From NCBI GenBank assembly GCA_028622995.1, contig JAJQJQ010000015.1:1302001-1366000 (forward strand): a stretch of DNA of 64,000 bases. Reading direction: 5' to 3'. Positions 50,867-60,825 of this stretch are shown here, piece by piece. The notes beneath the pieces were generated by a model that was not told the DNA's origin, did not search any database, and worked only from the letters and a program-made list of their open reading frames with translations. Within the stretch, counting starts at the first letter, position 1; the number at the start of each line of letters is the position of its first letter. This DNA comes from Panagrolaimus kolymaensis. Its lineage: Eukaryota > Nematoda > Chromadorea > Rhabditida > Panagrolaimidae. Both the position numbers and the translations under genes were made by a program.

Positions 50867-52875
50867 ATGTTCGTCTTCTGCTTGTTCTTGTTGATGCTTC
50901 AATCTTCTAACATCGTTTTGGCCAATGAAGGTACTGTCAAAGGAAGCTTCTACAATGGAAATGATACAGCTCTTCTTGCTCAAACCAATGATGATTTGCC
51001 TGCGAATTTGAAAGAAAACTTCCAATTTGAAAATCAAAAATTAGCTGTTCATGGTTCAATCAATCAAAGCTTGAATTTCGTCATCGTCTACAGTGGTCTT
51101 TTGGACCCATTATTTGAATGGTGTTATACTGATGCTCTCAAGAACTGTCTTTTCAACATGGTCGTATGCTTCAACAACTTTAATTGTCCTGATAACTCAA
51201 AGTTCGTATTTGAATATAATGCTGGTTTCTTCTATCTCAAATTCTACAATGAAAACAAAAAGCTTGTTATTCAAAGCAATGAATGCGTTCAAGTTCTTCG
51301 CAAAGCAGATGGCACTATCGATGGTGTTGTTCTTGGTAAAAATGGTCCAATCTCCAATGCATTTTCTGGTCATATTCTAGCTGATATATCTGGTCCTGCT
51401 TTCCCTCACAATGCGTCTTTAACTCAAACATCTGTCAAACTCGAAGGTTCATTTTGTGGTCCTGTCAACTTTCCAAATGCAATGTTGGCATATGAACAAT
51501 CAGCTAATGAAACATTCATAAAGTAAGCTTAATATCATTTTTATCGCTAAATCATGTCTTTCTTTTAGTGAAACATCGTCGTCAACAACAACTCATGGTC
51601 CAGTTTCAGTAAAGACAACCACATCGACTGCGTCTAATGCTATGACATATGGAATTATTGGTGGAGTTCTAGGTAGTATTCTCCTCGCTGTGATTATCAT
51701 CATTATCGTCATCTACTGCCGTCGACGCAAAAAGAAGTCCAAAGGAAAGGCAAAAGCACCACCACCTCCAATCGACAAATACAAACCAACAAAATCTATG
51801 GAATCGGTTGCTGTGCCTCTTCCTAAAGCTGCTCCACTTCCTAAAGCTGCTCCACTTCCTAAAGCTGCTACTGGCTTGAAAACAGCCTCAACTCAAAAGA
51901 CGGTAACGGTGGATGTTGTTGCTATTGCTAAACTTCCTGTTCAACCACCTCAAAAATTCAACAATGATCCTATGAGAACAGCTGAAGAGAAGACGAAGGT
52001 ACCATCAGAAGAACTCAGCTTGTTGCAAGTGGCCTTTCCGAAAATGGAAGTGGATCCATCTCAACCATACTCGAAGATATTATATTGCGACTACTTCCGT
52101 AATGAAGCAACAATCAATCCAAAGCCAAAGTATTCTCTATCGAAATCCATCGTTCCATTCTTGACTGAAAAGATCGATGATATGAATGTTGGAACTTCGT
52201 TGTATACACCTGATTGTCTCATCCAACAAGCTCTTCGTGAACCACAAACTATTGATCGTGTAGAAAAATTCTATCAAGCAATGTGAGTTTCATTTTTTTT
52301 GTTGCAATGTTTTAATCATAAAATTTTTAGCATCCTAGCAAACAATCTACTCTATGATCTTGGGTTCCGAAGAAAGATCTTCCGTCGTTCACCTGATACA
52401 CCATTGGAATACTACGTGACAGGTCCTCCAAAATCAGAAGAATGGTTAAAGAAAGTGAATGAAGGCGAATTTCTTCGGTTCTTGGTTTCATCGGCTCAAA
52501 AAGAAATAAGTGGAAATGATGGTGAATTTGAAGAAATCCCAAAGCTATGGAGGCTATACTTGGACAAAATCGACGTACCTGAAACTTTCCGACAAGCATG
52601 CATCATTGGTCAATCATACAAAAGAAGGCAATTCTTCGTCATGGCTACTTAGTAAGTTCTTACTTTATATTCATTTTTGTAAATATTAACTTCTTTAATT
52701 TTTTAGCCTCAAAATGTCATTGCTAATGAGTCATACTCCTGAAGAAAATGTGCTCCAAATCATGCCATATCCAATACCAATGCTTTTGTCAGTCGTCCAT
52801 GATGCACCTCACTATTTCAATATCGATGAAACTGCTACTGTGGATTCAAGTGTTGTTATTGTATCCCAAAATTGA
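50867..52875 (+). CDS. Type I membrane receptor with unassigned conserved cytoplasmic domain (right member of pair)
   Basis: Four exons: 50867-51522, 51569-52282, 52331-52651 and 52707-52875, giving 619 aa. A signal peptide (MFVFCLFLLMLQSSNIVLA) leads a Cys-containing ectodomain with several Asn-x-Ser/Thr sites, ending GSFCGPVNFPNAMLAYEQSA, then a Ser/Thr stalk. The membrane span (YGIIGGVLGSILLAVIIIII) is followed by a basic stop (CRRRKKKSKGK), a PPPP segment and three tandem LPKAAP repeats (51818-51871). The distal cytoplasmic region carries YSKILYCDYF, GFRRKIFRRSP, a DGEFEEIPKLW block, LDKIDVPETFR, FFVMATYLKMSLL and YPIPML, all shared with the divergent neighbour. The last three introns fall at the same positions and phase 2 as in the neighbour, proving common descent. 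No known domain was recognised; a signalling or adhesion receptor is a guess. Confidence 0.75.
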
Positions 52876-53469
52876 TAACTTTTTTCTGTTATTTTTCGTT
52901 TTGTAATTTTAATAATAATAATAAATTTTTTTAAACAAAACATATGAGTGAAATTTGAATCAAACTTTTGAAAAAATCACACGGTTACTACATATATGAA
53001 AAATTTTGCTTACTAATTAAAAAAGCATACTATTGTGCTTGAGTGGATAACAAAAAAAAATTTCTAATAGCATTTGTGTGTGATAGCAAAGTTAAAAACA
53101 TTGATTTTAATTTTATTAGTTACTGAAGTTTTGTTACGTTATCTTTAATTGTGATAATGGGAGAGTTCAACTTTTTTTTGAAGATGATTTAGACACAAAA
53201 AGGAGGTTTAAAAGTACATATTTTATCCTCTTTTGGTACATGTCTATTTATTGCTAAAATCAATCAGTTTACATGGAAAAAATGTTTATGGAAAAACCAA
53301 ATTTACCATAAAAAAATTTACTTAGAAAATTAATATATTTGAATGACAAAATAAATAATTCCATCGAGAAATGCATCTTCACAAAACACATTTTCATTTT
53401 TGTTCAAAGCTTGTTGTTTTGCTCATCAACTTGTAACATTCTGAACGTCATAAAATACTATACCCAAGA
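52876..53469. other. Intergenic region
   Basis: About 600 bp, AT-rich, between the receptor gene and the decayed PKS region. AATAAT/AATAAA-type signals near 52910-52925 fit the end of the receptor transcript. Nothing else is seen. Confidence 0.5.
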
Positions 53470-53608
53470 ATGCTGTATCGTTCATCAACAACCGCTGAAG
53501 AAGTAACAATTGAATTTAGTGAAAGTGATTTACGTGATGTTCCTCTTGGTGATGAAAGTTTTCAAGAAACTTATGCTGAACGTAAAGTTGCTGGTTCGGA
53601 TGCAAAAG
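53470..53608 (+). pseudogene. Short orphan coding fragment cut by a GC-rich repeat
   Basis: An open frame starting MLYRSSTTAEEVTIEFSESD and continuing to YAERKVAGSDAKGW is normal in composition, then runs straight into the GC-rich CTTTTGCGGC array. No family was recognised from 45 or so residues. It may be the remnant of a gene interrupted by that element. Codon use is ordinary for this window up to the junction, and abruptly GC-rich after it. Confidence 0.35.
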
Positions 53609-53798
53609 GGTGGCACGAGATTTGCGGCTTTAGGCTTTGCGGCCCGAGCTTTGCGGCCCGACTTTTGCGGCGCAAATTATAACGACTTTTGCGGCCGACT
53701 TTTGCGGCCGAGCTTTGCGGTTGTACCTTTTGCGGCTCCGACTTTTGCGGCTCGAATTATTACGTCTTTTGCGGCCGACTTTTGCGGCTTTTGACTGC
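53609..53798 (+). repeat. GC-rich CTTTTGCGGC array, left copy
   Basis: About 190 bp made of irregular 10-15 bp units with the core CTTTTGCGGC or CTTTGCGGC, with joins such as GGCCGACTTTTGCGGC repeated about a dozen times. It is far richer in GC than its surroundings. The reverse complement of a closely related array lies at 58000-58155, so the two form an inverted pair around the PKS relic. This is probably a mobile or satellite-like element. Confidence 0.8.
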
Positions 53799-53889
53799 TA
53801 AGGTTATTCTCCCAAACCTTTGGGCATCAACCAAAAGATTATTATTATGAGAAAAATGATTCATACTTGTTTATGTTGTTGTACGATTA

Positions 53890-54187
53890 TCATTTTTCTC
53901 GGAAAGCAAATAAAAGTGGAGCCATCGAAGCTTGCATTAATTGGAGCTAAAAATGAAACTGAATTTAAATAAAAATTTGCAAAATTTAAAGAACTCCTCA
54001 AAGCAAAGCCATTCAAAATTACAAAACTTACATCGATTGTGATTATTGGAAGTGGTTTAAATCGAGCTGCAATGTTAATTACAGCTTCAATGCCATCATC
54101 AATTTTATATTCAACGAATACTCCAAAATTTCCAGCATCTTTCAGCTTTATTTTCTCAAATTTGTCTGCGTCCCCAATTACTCCTGG
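53890..54187 (-). pseudogene. C-terminal fragment of an unrecognised minus-strand gene
   Basis: Exon A (54187-54032) starts after the acceptor GTTAAGTTCAG and reads PGVIGDADKFEKIKLKDAGN followed by FGVFVEYKIDDGIEAVINIA. It ends at ITID|GTAAG in phase 0. Exon B (53946-53890), after TTTTTAG, continues in frame as LQLMQASMAPLLFAFREK and stops with TGA. The composition is typical of a folded protein and both splice sites are good. No upstream exon or start was found, because the sequence there is antisense to PKS remnants. It is therefore listed as a fragment; family unknown. Confidence 0.35.
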
Positions 54188-54244
54188 CTGAACTTAACAA
54201 AAATCATTCTTATTTCAAAACCTCACTTCTAAAATTTTCTACAG

Positions 54245-55290
54245 CTTTGATAGCATTTTCCAACTCCCTTTTATCACCAAATCTCCACGCTTGCTTACTT
54301 TTCAATGGCCTTCTCATTCTTTACTTCCATTCACTCAATTTTAAAATTGGTACAGTTACTTTTCCAACTTGTTTTCCAAATGAATGGAAACAACTTTTTA
54401 AGAAACTTTTTTCTGCCATAAATTGTTCAGCCAAAGTTGTTACTGAGCTTCCATCTAAAAGGTCAAAATCAAGAATTATTTCATTCTCTTCACTTTTCAC
54501 TAATCAAAAAACAGAAGAAATTTATCGACCATCAGAAGCTTTGAATGATTTTATTGGGCAAATTTTTGTTGATGGAATTAATTTAAAAATTGATGCAAGT
54601 GGATATGATTGGTTAAAACTTGACTATGAAAAAAGTAGAAACAAAGAAAATAAGCTTTATTGGCCGTTGGATCGGCCTTCAAGACCTTTATGGTGGCATC
54701 AATTGCATTCTGGAATGGTAGAAGAGGAAATTCAAAAAAGCTACTATTTGTAATCGAAAAAGAAGAAATTACACTGAATAAATCTCATAGTGAGACAGTC
54801 GAATATACTGTTATAAACTGGGATGAAAATAAGTCGAACTTTGGGGAAACATTGTCTAATGCGTTGCAGCTTCCATTAAACAAATCCATCAATAATTTAA
54901 TATCACACAAAGAAACAAACGTGATTTTAGCCATTGAAGTAGAAAATAACTATTGCAATATTAATTCAACAAGCGCTTACAAACTCACTCAAATCATCAA
55001 TAAACTTAATGCAGTCAACGTCAAAAACATAGTTTGCATATTTCTAAGCCTTCTCAAGCTTATGAATTACTAATTCGATCATTAGCTACTGAAAATAAGC
55101 ATCTGATTTTGGCAATAATATTAGTAGAGTCAAATTCAAAATCAAATAAAGACTCTATTTTACAATCTTTAAATCATATTCATCTTGATCGATTCACTTC
55201 TATAAATGCAGATGGCAAGATTTTTTCTAATAAACTTATTCAACTTCCACAATTTTCACAAAAAAAAGATACCCTAATGTTTAATAAAGT
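54245..55290 (+). pseudogene. Type I PKS relic: acyltransferase C-terminus and linker
   Basis: A frame at 54247-54753 contains DFIGQIFVDGINLKIDASGY, then KLYWPLDRPSRPLWWH, the layout that closes an acyltransferase domain in modular polyketide synthases (a W/F-DG segment, then LP-x-Y-P-F/W-x-R). The rest, to 55290, runs in at least two frames with shifts near 54740 and 55040 (TVEYTVINWDENKSNFG, LIRSLATENKHLILAIILVE), as in the non-catalytic half preceding a ketoreductase. Two or more frameshifts mean it cannot be read as one protein. Upstream acyltransferase core sequence is absent. Confidence 0.6.
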
Positions 55291-55850
55291 TTAATAACCG
55301 GTGGCAATGGTGGAATCTGTAAAAGTGTCGCGGAAATTATTAATACTAAAGAAATTATTCTTCTTTCTCGTTCTCTCCCACTTCTCGTTAATACTTTACT
55401 GACTGTATCAAAGAATGCAAAAATTAAGCGCATTCAAGGTGATGCTTCAAATTTCCAATTTCTTCAAACTCTTTTTAATCAAGAAACTGATATCGATTGC
55501 ATTGTTCATTTTGTTGGAATAGTGGATAACGCAATGTCCAAAAATATAAATCTCAGCCATTTTGTATCCATCGCAGCTGCAAAAATTGAAGCCACAAAAA
55601 ATTTACTAACTCTTGCTTCGAAACAAAAAACAGTTAAAAAATTTTATTGCAATGAGTTCAGTGGCCGCTGTTTTTGGTTCCTTCGGTCAAGCAAATTATT
55701 CATGGGCCAATGCTGCCATGGAAGAGATTATCGAAGACTTCACATGTGGTAATTTTGAAAAGTTGATAATTAATTGGGGTCCATGGAAAGATATTCGAAT
55801 GTTATCCAGTGAAGAAGCAGAACCAATTCGAAAACAATTTAACCAAAGAA
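55291..55850 (+). pseudogene. Type I PKS relic: ketoreductase domain
   Basis: The cofactor-binding start is visible as ITGGNGGICKSVAEIINTKE, followed by GDASNFQFLQTLF and IDCIVHFVGIVDNAMSKNI, the normal KR order. One base shift at about 55645 moves to the frame with KKFIAMSSVAAVFGSFGQAN and YSWANAAMEEIIED. This contains the Ser and Tyr of the KR catalytic site and the following Asn, and then INWGPW. The essential residues are therefore still present, but the reading frame is broken between the cofactor and catalytic halves. Such domains reduce the beta-keto group during polyketide extension. Confidence 0.72.
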
Positions 55851-56090
55851 AGAAGAGCTTATTCAAGAAATTACAAAGCTTGCATGTGAAGTTTCGGGCT
55901 TGTCAGAAGTTAATCGACAAATTGGTCCCATGTCAATTGGATTGGATTCGCTCATGATTGAAGAACTTAGATTTAAAATAGAAGCACAACTTAGCGTGAA
56001 AATTTTGCCACCTGAAGTGTATGAAAACCCAACAATCAATAAATTAGCGGATATTGCATTGGTTCGATTTCCAGATTCCATTGAATTTGA
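55851..56090 (+). pseudogene. Type I PKS relic: acyl carrier protein
   Basis: After a further frame change near 55850, ITKLACEVSGLSEVNRQIG is followed by MSIGLDSLMIEELRFKIEAQ and a conserved PPEVYENPTINKLADIAL end. The motif GLDSLM holds the Ser that receives phosphopantetheine. This about 75-residue block is intact in itself. It lies between KR and KS exactly as in a modular synthase. Confidence 0.75.
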
Positions 56091-56164
56091 GGAAGAAGTT
56101 GAAACTATTATTGAAAAAATCATCCCATCGACGAATGCAAATCCTCAGACATCATTAAAATCCC

Positions 56165-57300
56165 AAGAATCATCAGATATTGCAATAATTGGTTACTCGG
56201 GTTCAGCGCTGGCGGTTTACCGAAATCCTTCGGTTTTCGGTTTCGGTTAACCGAACCGAAACCGAAGCTTATCGGTTTTCGGTTTTTCGGTTTAAATCGA
56301 AAACCGAAAACCGCCAGCGCTGCTCGGGTGCATTGCCAAACTCGACTTCCATAGAAGCATTTTGGGATTCACTTTATTTTGGTAACGAACTTCTAACTTC
56401 ATTTACAAATTCGTCAAAACCTGGTTTATAAGTAATTGGACAACTCCTTGATATTTCATCTTTTGATGCAAACTTATTCAATCTTTCATCTCAAGATGCA
56501 AAAAACCTCGACCCTCAAATTCGTTTACTTCTTCAACACTCTTATCTCGCTTTGGAAGCTTCTGGGTATTATTCTCAACGGTCAAATCTACAGATTGCTT
56601 GTTTTTGCAGCGGGGAACCAAATGACTATGTTTCAGAGCCCAACACCGATTTTCTTGCGAACATATATGCAAAAAATCAACAAAACTTTGGTGCAAGTTG
56701 GGTCAGCCATTTACTTGATCTCAAAGGCCCTACTGCGACAATTTACTCAGCATGTTCGAGTGCTTTAGTTGGAATTGCTCAAGGTGTGGAATGTTTGAGA
56801 GTTGGAAAAACTGACCTATGCCTCGTTGGAGCTTCAAATGTGATTATACCAGGTGAAGAAAGCATGGGAGGAATGGCACTTTCAAAAGAGCCACATTGTC
56901 GACCATTTGATTCTCAAGCAACAGGAATTATTCCTGCTTCTGTAGTTGGGGTTTTAATACTAAAATCTTATAATAAAGCCATCGCTGATGGTGATAATAT
57001 TCATGGAATTATTAAAGGTGTAGGAGTATCCAATGATGGATATGAAAAAGCTAACATCGGTCATGGATTTGCAGCAGCAGGAATGGCAGAAATTTTTAAA
57101 TGTTTAGGAGTTTTCGAAAAAAATTTGATTTCAAAACAAATAAATTTACGAAAACAATGTGCTGAAATAATTGCAAATGAATGGTTAAAAATTTGTGTAG
57201 AAAAAAATACTCAGATCGATAAAGATGAAGTTACGATAGCTGTAGATGGATTTGGTATTGGCGGGATAAATTCTTGTGTTATTATTGAAAAACCAACGCG
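56165..57300 (+). pseudogene. Type I PKS relic: ketosynthase domain, interrupted and internally deleted
   Basis: The domain begins SSDIAIIGYSG, where a 119-bp hairpin element interrupts it, then resumes ALPNSTSIEAFWDSLYFGNE. A TAA at 56429-56431 follows KPGL, and the frame continues VIGQLLDISSFDANLFN and KNLDPQIRLLLQHSYLALE. The active-site Cys is present (TIYSACSSALVGI, about 56735-56775). The domain then jumps from GVGVSNDGYEK directly to ANIGHGFAAAGMAEI. The segment with the first catalytic His (EAHGTGT in relatives) is missing, so about 60-70 residues were lost. It ends with AVDGFGIGGINSCVIIEKP. It could not condense acyl units. Confidence 0.78.
56204..56322. mobile_element. 119-bp hAT-like miniature inverted-repeat element
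   Basis: Terminal inverted repeats CAGCGCTGGCGGTT (56204-56217) and AACCGCCAGCGCTG (56309-56322) match perfectly over 14 bp. The interior is a largely self-complementary series of CGGTTTTCGG/CCGAAAACCG units. An approximate 8-bp target duplication flanks it: CTCGGGTT (56196-56203) and CTCGGGTG (56323-56330), one mismatch. Size, structure and an 8-bp duplication fit a non-autonomous hAT-type element. It sits in the ketosynthase reading frame. Confidence 0.75.
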
Positions 57301-57948
57301 TCATTTAAAAATTAAAGAAACCCAAGAAGGATTAGTTGCAAACTTGGGTATTATTTTACCTATCAGTAGCAAATCATCGGAACCATGCAAAGAATATGCA
57401 AATTCGTTAGCACCAAATCTAAAACAAAATTTCGCTGGTACTAATGAACTTTCTATGGTAGCTGAAACTCTTCAACTTTATCGCCTATATTTTTCTCATC
57501 GAGCTGCATTCGCATCATTAACATTAGAATTCGCAGTTGAACAACTTCAATTATTACCTTTGACTTCCATTTCTTTAATATCTTATGACTCTTTATCTCC
57601 TTCGAACATTGCATTTTTCTTCGCTCCTCAAGGAGTTCAATATGCTTCTATGCTGATGTCACTGGATTTTGATACATTTCCTTCAATGAAATCTCGCTTC
57701 AATCAACTCACCGCTATCGCTTCTAAAGAATTTTCAGTTGATTTTGCTCAAATTCAAGGCAAACAAGATTCAATTGAAAAGCCCGAATATGCTCAAGTTG
57801 CACTTTTTATCACTCTAATCATTATTGCTGAACTTCTTGAATCTATTGGAATTTCACCCGGCACGGTTTTAGGCCAGAGCGTTGGTGAATATGCGGCTCT
57901 AACATTTTCTAATAAAATTCATAAATTTGTATACCTTTCATATATGTA
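57301..57948 (+). pseudogene. Type I PKS relic: second acyltransferase, truncated
   Basis: A linker of about 100 residues leads to IAFFFAPQGVQYASMLMSL (the F-x-F-x-G-Q-G-x-Q-Y motif, here APQG), KPEYAQVALFITLIIIAELL and GISPGTVLGQSVGEYAALTF. The nucleophile Ser is present in GQSVG, though relatives normally have GHSxG, so His is replaced by Gln. The domain stops abruptly after EYAALTF with unrelated sequence to a TAG at 57948, just before the right GC-rich array. About two thirds of the acyltransferase is missing. The frame from 56552 to 57948 is open, the longest intact piece of the relic. Confidence 0.72.
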
Positions 57949-57999
57949 GTTTAAGCTCTTTGAAAAAAATAAATTTAAAAAAATTAGAAAAAAAGAAAT

Positions 58000-58155
58000 T
58001 GAGCCGCAAAAGTCGGGCCGCAAAGATGGGCCGCAAAAGTCGGCCGCAAAAGACGTTATAATTAAGCCGCAAAAGTCGGCCGCAAAACTCGGACCGCAAA
58101 AGTCGCAGCCGCAAAGTTCGGGCCGCAAAACCCAAAGCCGCAAAACTCGCGGCGC
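58000..58155 (-). repeat. GC-rich CTTTTGCGGC array, right inverted copy
   Basis: About 155 bp of GCCGCAAAAG-type units, the reverse complement of the array at 53609-53798, including the same central AATTATAACGTCTTTTGCGG block when read on the minus strand. Together the arrays bracket 4.2 kb containing the PKS remnants. Confidence 0.8.
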
Positions 58156-59021
58156 CATATATCGTTGATCTTTTGAAACTATAAACTCCGCTAAAATTTT
58201 ATAATTATTTTAGTGATGGACAAAAAGGGAATAAATCTAAAATTCTTAACAAAGCAAAAATAAGCTAATATCCTTAAAAACTAGTGCCTTGGATTACGAA
58301 GAAAGTGGTACGATAAAGACTGATTTGCGTGTTTGAATATAAACATTTTGTTTGCCTAGTCATCAGCTTTTAAAAGAAAAAACTCGATGAACCTTAAAAT
58401 ATCCAAGACCATAATAACATCGCTTCAACAAGCATTTATAAAAGGCTTCAAAAAAAGAAAGAAAGGCAAATGACTTTTCATTGATGTTCATGAATTGAAG
58501 GAATGCCTTTACTCCTTGAAGAAGAAAAAATGTTGTAAGAGGCAAAGAAACATAAAATTTAAAAGTCATTCAAGTATGTTTTTTAAAAAGAATTTACTTC
58601 AATTATGAATACTTTTTTGAATCAAAGAAATACTGCATCCAATATGTATGCATGGAACTTCAAGATTAGCAAAAATTCTTCATCTTCCACTCACCAGTTT
58701 ACAAAGAGAAATGGTATTTGCTGACATTCAACCTTAATGTCGTCATAGACTCCTTCATTAACGAATAACTAAATAATCAAGAATTGCAAATATCAGAAGA
58801 GCAATAACCAAAACGAAATACTATGGCAGCCAAAAATTTCCATCACCAAACAAAGTCTTATTCAAAAAACAGAAGAAAAAAGATAAACAGATTTATTTAA
58901 AGTCAAAAAAACAAAGGTTAGAATAAATTCAAAGATAAACAATAAAAACAATTTTACAAAGAATATACAATTTTACAGACTCAATGAAACATAATCGTGC
59001 CTTCTGATGACATTTGGAGCT
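58156..59021. other. Intergenic region
   Basis: About 870 bp between the right GC-rich array and the Tudor gene. AT-rich, with no supported gene or repeat. Confidence 0.5.
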
Positions 59022-60825
59022 CTATTTCGTGGTATCAAGATGAGTTTTATTTGCTTCTTCTAGATCAGGATCTTCAAAACATTTTTTGACAGGAGATTTC
59101 ATCAGAGATTTGTTCTTCCAATTACGACTGCATTTAAAACCTGGATAAAATGATGAGCAGCCGTAAACTTGTTCTGTTCCATCTTCCTAAAAAACGAATA
59201 CAAATAAATAAAAAGATATAAGAAAACTCACTTTTAAACAAAGCGACATTTCTAAATCCGTGGTTTCGCCAGAAACGATTCCTCTGAATTTGAGGTCAAC
59301 CATTGTAGATTTTAATTGACGTTGAAGTGATGCAACGGATTGAGATGGACAAACATGGTTTGCAATACCACCATAAGACGTCGATTTGAAGAAATCAAGA
59401 ACATTAGGAAGCACAGGAAAGTAATGCAGCATTCGAGGGAAAGAACCAATACACTGTGGAAGCAAGAAAAGACGAGAAGTTGGATAATTTGAAACTCTCC
59501 AGTGAGGATGATCAATGCTTACGAGATCAGCGTGAGAAAGATTTGAGGACAAAAAACGAACTTGAGCACGAAAGTAGCGCTAAAATAAAGATGGATAAAG
59601 GTAAAAAAAAGTAAGAACATTAAAAGTTAAGCTTACATTGAGTTCAATATCATGAGCAACCACGATGACATTGATACCAAGATGAGAATATGGATCATGA
59701 ATTTGCAGAAATTTAGCATCTTCAGAAGTGTAAGTTTCATAAAGAATTTCACTGAGTAAACAAGCACGTAATGAACACACAAGATCAGCAACAGCAATTT
59801 TCTCAACAGTTTCAATCTTTTGAACGACGACCAAAGTGGGATGATTACCATGAATCCATGAAGGAGATAAAGTTAGTGTTGGACGATCAGCAGGTGCATA
59901 TTCTAATTTACCAGAGGTCATCTTTTGCCACATTTCAGCATGTTCAGGTCAAAGATCTTGGATGAGTGAAGCATCAGTAAACTTTGCGTCAGGATTTTGG
60001 ACTGAAAAAATGAATATGAAAAATACATTGATACGTAGGTGTGACACCACATTAACCTCAAAAAAACTTACGTGAATTAACGACGCTATAGTATGGTTCT
60101 TGTGATGATAACAAAAAGATTTCCACATCTTCACCGATTTGAAAAATATCGAATGAAGGAATGTTCAACTTGAGACATTGATTCTTATCAGCAAGACGAC
60201 AAACAGCATTAAAAGAAAATCTGAATTCTTCTGGCTCCCAGAACTTGGAAATAAGAGCATAGAAATCAGCATCATTATCTTTGAATGGGATGACGCGTCC
60301 ATAATCAATGAGGTGTAAAGTCTTGAATCGTAATTCAAAGGACAAGATTTTGCAGCGGAAGTAGTTATCACCTTCTTTGAAAACATATAAATTACCAAGA
60401 GTAAGCTGTAAAAAAGGAAGGATTAGAACGAGAAATTACTATTTAACCACTCGGAAATGATCAAAAGGTAAAACAAGAAACAACCAATGATGTTAGAGCC
60501 AGATATGACAAACCCATGAAACAGTAGCAAACACATAGTAAAAATAACTTACTTCTTTGGTAATCAAAATATTAACATTAAAAGGTTTACTATAATAATC
60601 ATTCAGCTGTTGTTGAAGTTGATCATGATTTCGTTTATCTTTTGCCCATCGAAATAATAGAGTATCATCATTGATTTCAACCACGCTAGCATGAATTCGA
60701 TGAGGGATAAGATCAGCCATAGAACGTAATGGATCTCCATTGACAGCAAATCTTGAATCACGTTTGTTCATTTCTCCATGAAAAGGTTGATATGGCACAG
60801 GTAAAACAAGTTGTGATTTCGGCAT
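59022..60825 (-). CDS. Tudor-domain protein with an in-frame TGA
   Basis: Five exons: 60825-60553, 60405-60072, 60001-59637, 59579-59232 and 59186-59022, 494 codons plus the final stop. Exon 2 encodes an extended Tudor domain: LTLGNLYVFKEGDNYFRCKI, then LHLIDYGRVIPF (the DYG motif), then a beta-sheet segment through FNAVCRLAD. Exon 4 repeats a similar pattern more weakly (RYFRAQVRFLSSNLSHADLV, SIDHPHWRVS), so a second diverged Tudor fold is likely. The C-terminus is Lys-rich. Tudor proteins bind methylated arginine or lysine and often act in germ granules. A TGA at 59949-59951 interrupts exon 3 between SLIQDL and PEHAEMWQKM, with good coding sequence on both sides; CGA to TGA is the simplest cause. 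If real, only the first Tudor domain is made. Confidence 0.7.

Noticed and set aside
53609..53794. Cys/Gly/Arg-rich peptides encoded by the CTTTTGCGGC array
   Set aside because: They are translations of a tandem repeat in different frames, not a protein family.
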